Part shown: in pieces, positions 5,465 through 6,743 of the stretch
Layout: the number at the start of each line of letters is the position of its first letter
Numbering within the stretch: the first letter of the stretch is position 1
Source: Bacillota bacterium
GTDB taxonomy: Bacteria > Bacillota > Clostridia > Acetivibrionales > DSM-1351
DNA: 6,743 nucleotides
Assembly (NCBI GenBank): GCA_023426005.1
Contig: JAFABO010000094.1
Coordinates: forward strand, 1-6,743
Direction of reading: 5' to 3'
Notes under the pieces: model-generated
Database searches by the model: none
Seen by the model: the letters and a program-made list of their open reading frames with translations, nothing else
What the model was told of the DNA's origin: nothing
Program-made: the position numbers and the translations under genes

Positions 5465-5493
5465 ATTATAGCATTGCTGATATTTTCTTTCAA
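5465..5493 (-). promoter_or_regulatory. Near-consensus sigma-A promoter of the ferritin-like gene
   Basis: TTGAAA (5493-5488), 17 bases, TATAAT (5470-5465) with TGC before it (extended -10). This is the best promoter match in the window. Transcription would start near 5458, giving a leader of about 169 bases before the ATG at 5289. Confidence 0.7.
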
Positions 5494-5554
5494 ATCTTTT
5501 GCTCTTTTTTTGGCTCAGCCTGCCGCTACCCGCCGCATCTCCGGATTTGCGGGC

Positions 5555-5587
5555 AAAAAAAGAAGCTGTTTTTATCAGCCTCTTTTT
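5555..5587 (-). terminator. Intrinsic terminator of wecB
   Basis: On the minus strand GAGGCTG (5582-5576) pairs with CAGCTTC (5568-5562), seven pairs including one G-U, with a seven-base A-rich loop, followed by seven T (5561-5555). It begins about 30 bases after the wecB stop codon. Confidence 0.8.
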
Positions 5588-5611
5588 ATCCCGTGTCTTT
5601 AATATTTTTCT

Positions 5612-6743
5612 CTAAACATTAAATTCATCAGGTTTTTCATCCGTTAAGCCGAAATGGAACAGCAGCACCTGAACAATTCTTTCGGAAGCATGCCCATCAC
5701 CATACGGATTAACAGCCTTGGCCATTTTCTCATAGTCGGCTTTATCCTCAAGCAGTTTGGAGGCATGCTCTACGATCTCCTCCTGAACTGTTCCTGCAAG
5801 TCTCACCGTTCCGGCCTTGACAGCCTCCGGCCTCTCTGTTTCCTTTCTCAGCACAAGTACAGGCTTTCCGAGGGTGGGAGCTTCCTCCTGGATTCCTCCG
5901 GAGTCTGTCATTATCATATAGGAGCGTGCCATAAGGTTATGCATGTCCTGCACATCCAAGGGCGGAATAAGATGAACTCTTTCCTTGCCTCCCAGGATAT
6001 CTTTTGCCGTCTCCTGAACAGCAGGGTTCAGGTGCACGGTGTAAACAACCTCCACATCCTTATAATTGTTGACGATGGTGGAGATGGCACGGCAAATGTT
6101 TCGCAGGGGTTCGCCAAGGTTTTCCCTTCTGTGGGCGGTTACGGCTATCACTCTTTTATTCTTAAAGTCAATATTTTTCAGAGCTTCACACTCAAAAGTA
6201 TAGTCATCCTTTACAGTGGTCTTTAAAGCATCGTTGACAGTATTTCCCGTCACATATATGGTATCTGCGCTTACACCTTCATTCAGAAGATTGGTCTTGT
6301 TTGTCCCAGTGGGTGCAAGGTGGATATCAGCCATTGCTCCCGTAAGTTTCCTGTTCATTTCCTCAGGATATGGAGAATATTTGTCAAAGGTCCTCAAACC
6401 CGCCTCTACATGGCCTACCGCTACTTGTTTGTAGAAAGCGGCAAGGCTCCCCACAAAACAGGTTGTGGTATCACCATGGACCAGTACAATGTCGGGCTTT
6501 TCCTTATCAATTACATTCTCCAGGCCCTCCAGCGCCCTGGTAGTTATACCTGTCAGAGTCTGTTTGCTCTGCATTATATTAAGGTCATGTTCAGGAGTGA
6601 TTTCAAACATCTTAAGCACCTGATCCAGCATCTCTCTATGCTGGGCAGTTACACATACCACCGAATCTATCTTTTCACATTTTTCCAGCTCCTTAACCAA
6701 AGGAGCCATTTTTACTGCATCCGGTCTTGTACCGAATACGGTC
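5612..6743 (-). CDS. wecB: UDP-N-acetylglucosamine 2-epimerase, non-hydrolysing (start beyond right edge)
   Basis: 376 C-terminal residues are visible, nearly the whole protein. The frame continues upstream of the Met at 6709 with TVFGTRPDAVK, the conserved N-terminal motif, so the true start lies just outside. It converts UDP-GlcNAc to UDP-ManNAc, a precursor of teichoic-acid linkage units, capsule or other surface polymers. Family motifs in order are VHGDTTT, VGHVEAGLRT, YPEEMNRKLTG, VTAHRRENLG, and TDSGGIQEEAPTLGKPVLVL followed by ETERPE. The Asp of HGD, Glu of HVEAG, first Glu of PEE and His of TAHRREN correspond to the catalytic Asp95, Glu117, Glu131 and His213 of E. coli WecB. The C-terminal tail LTDEKPDEFNV is polar and not part of the core fold. 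The gene could equally be named mnaA. An intrinsic terminator follows. Confidence 0.96.
   Translation of the reverse strand, partial: TVFGTRPDAVKMAPLVKELEKCEKIDSVVCVTAQHREMLDQVLKMFEITPEHDLNIMQSKQTLTGITTRALEGLENVIDKEKPDIVLVHGDTTTCFVGSLAAFYKQVAVGHVEAGLRTFDKYSPYPEEMNRKLTGAMADIHLAPTGTNKTNLLNEGVSADTIYVTGNTVNDALKTTVKDDYTFECEALKNIDFKNKRVIAVTAHRRENLGEPLRNICRAISTIVNNYKDVEVVYTVHLNPAVQETAKDILGGKERVHLIPPLDVQDMHNLMARSYMIMTDSGGIQEEAPTLGKPVLVLRKETERPEAVKAGTVRLAGTVQEEIVEHASKLLEDKADYEKMAKAVNPYGDGHASERIVQVLLFHFGLTDEKPDEFNV

Larger units (their letters stand above)
5344..5538 (-). pseudogene. Possible remnant of a small protein gene with two in-frame stops
   Basis: One minus-strand frame reads from an ATG (5538-5536) through TGA (5517-5515) and TAG (5424-5422) to a TGA at 5346-5344. 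Its pieces look protein-like: 30 residues including KDLKENISNAIIDGTQIIDK and 25 residues including GLPEAESVKRIHGLDDMILQ. Single base changes (for example CGA to TGA) would restore about 64 residues. I do not recognise the protein. The main rival view is that this is only the promoter and leader of the ferritin-like gene, since a near-consensus promoter and a hairpin lie inside it. GGAG abuts the ATG too closely to be a good ribosome binding site. Confidence 0.25.

Noticed and set aside
5515..5517. TGA (and TAG at 5422-5424) read as selenocysteine or pyrrolysine
   Set aside because: No recognisable protein family that uses either residue, and no convincing insertion element beyond ordinary leader hairpins; decay or chance is simpler.
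5521..5554. GC-rich hairpin (CCGCA/TGCGG) as a further terminator
   Set aside because: It has only about five pairs and no T tract on the proper side of either strand; the wecB terminator next to it is far better.

Overview
The window looks like chromosomal DNA of an anaerobic, motile, Gram-positive clostridium, probably of the Ruminiclostridium/Acetivibrio type. This is judged from the gene content (F-type ATP synthase operon, MotA/MotB, a small rubrerythrin-like protein, a WecB/MnaA epimerase), the moderately low G+C and the strong GGGGTGA/AAGGTGA-type ribosome binding sites. The species assignment is inference.

Left part (1-2943, minus strand): the first part of an ATP synthase operon in the usual bacterial order, atpI-atpB-atpE-atpF-atpH-atpA, with atpA running off the left edge. 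Genes are tightly packed (1-bp overlap at atpF/atpH, 1 bp between atpI and atpB, 15 bp between atpB and atpE). The exception is a 326-bp gap between atpE and atpF, filled with inverted repeats. The c subunit has the carboxylate (Glu56) but lacks the Gln and Ser of Na+-binding c rings, so the enzyme is probably proton-coupled.

Middle part (2944-4850): a 240-bp divergent intergenic region with a good sigma-A-type promoter reading toward atpI, a second promoter-like site almost on the atpI start, and a 9-bp perfect inverted repeat. On the plus strand follow motA and motB (2 bp apart), the stator pair of the flagellar motor. They end at a bidirectional terminator shared with the convergent gene on the other side.

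Right part (4816-6743, minus strand): a small stand-alone ferritin-like (rubrerythrin-like) diiron protein whose last codons and stop lie inside that terminator hairpin. Next comes a 322-bp gap with a near-consensus promoter, a structured leader, a possible broken small ORF and the wecB terminator. Last is wecB (UDP-GlcNAc 2-epimerase), whose start lies beyond the right edge.

The genes are ordinary core functions: ATP synthesis from the ion gradient, torque from the ion gradient, iron/oxidative-stress handling and surface-polymer precursor supply. The least ordinary sequence is the atpE-atpF gap. A 14-bp hairpin follows atpE, and its distal arm could alternatively pair with the segment holding the atpF ribosome binding site, which suggests an RNA switch or stoichiometry device inside the operon. 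No mobile element, CRISPR array, rRNA or tRNA gene was seen.
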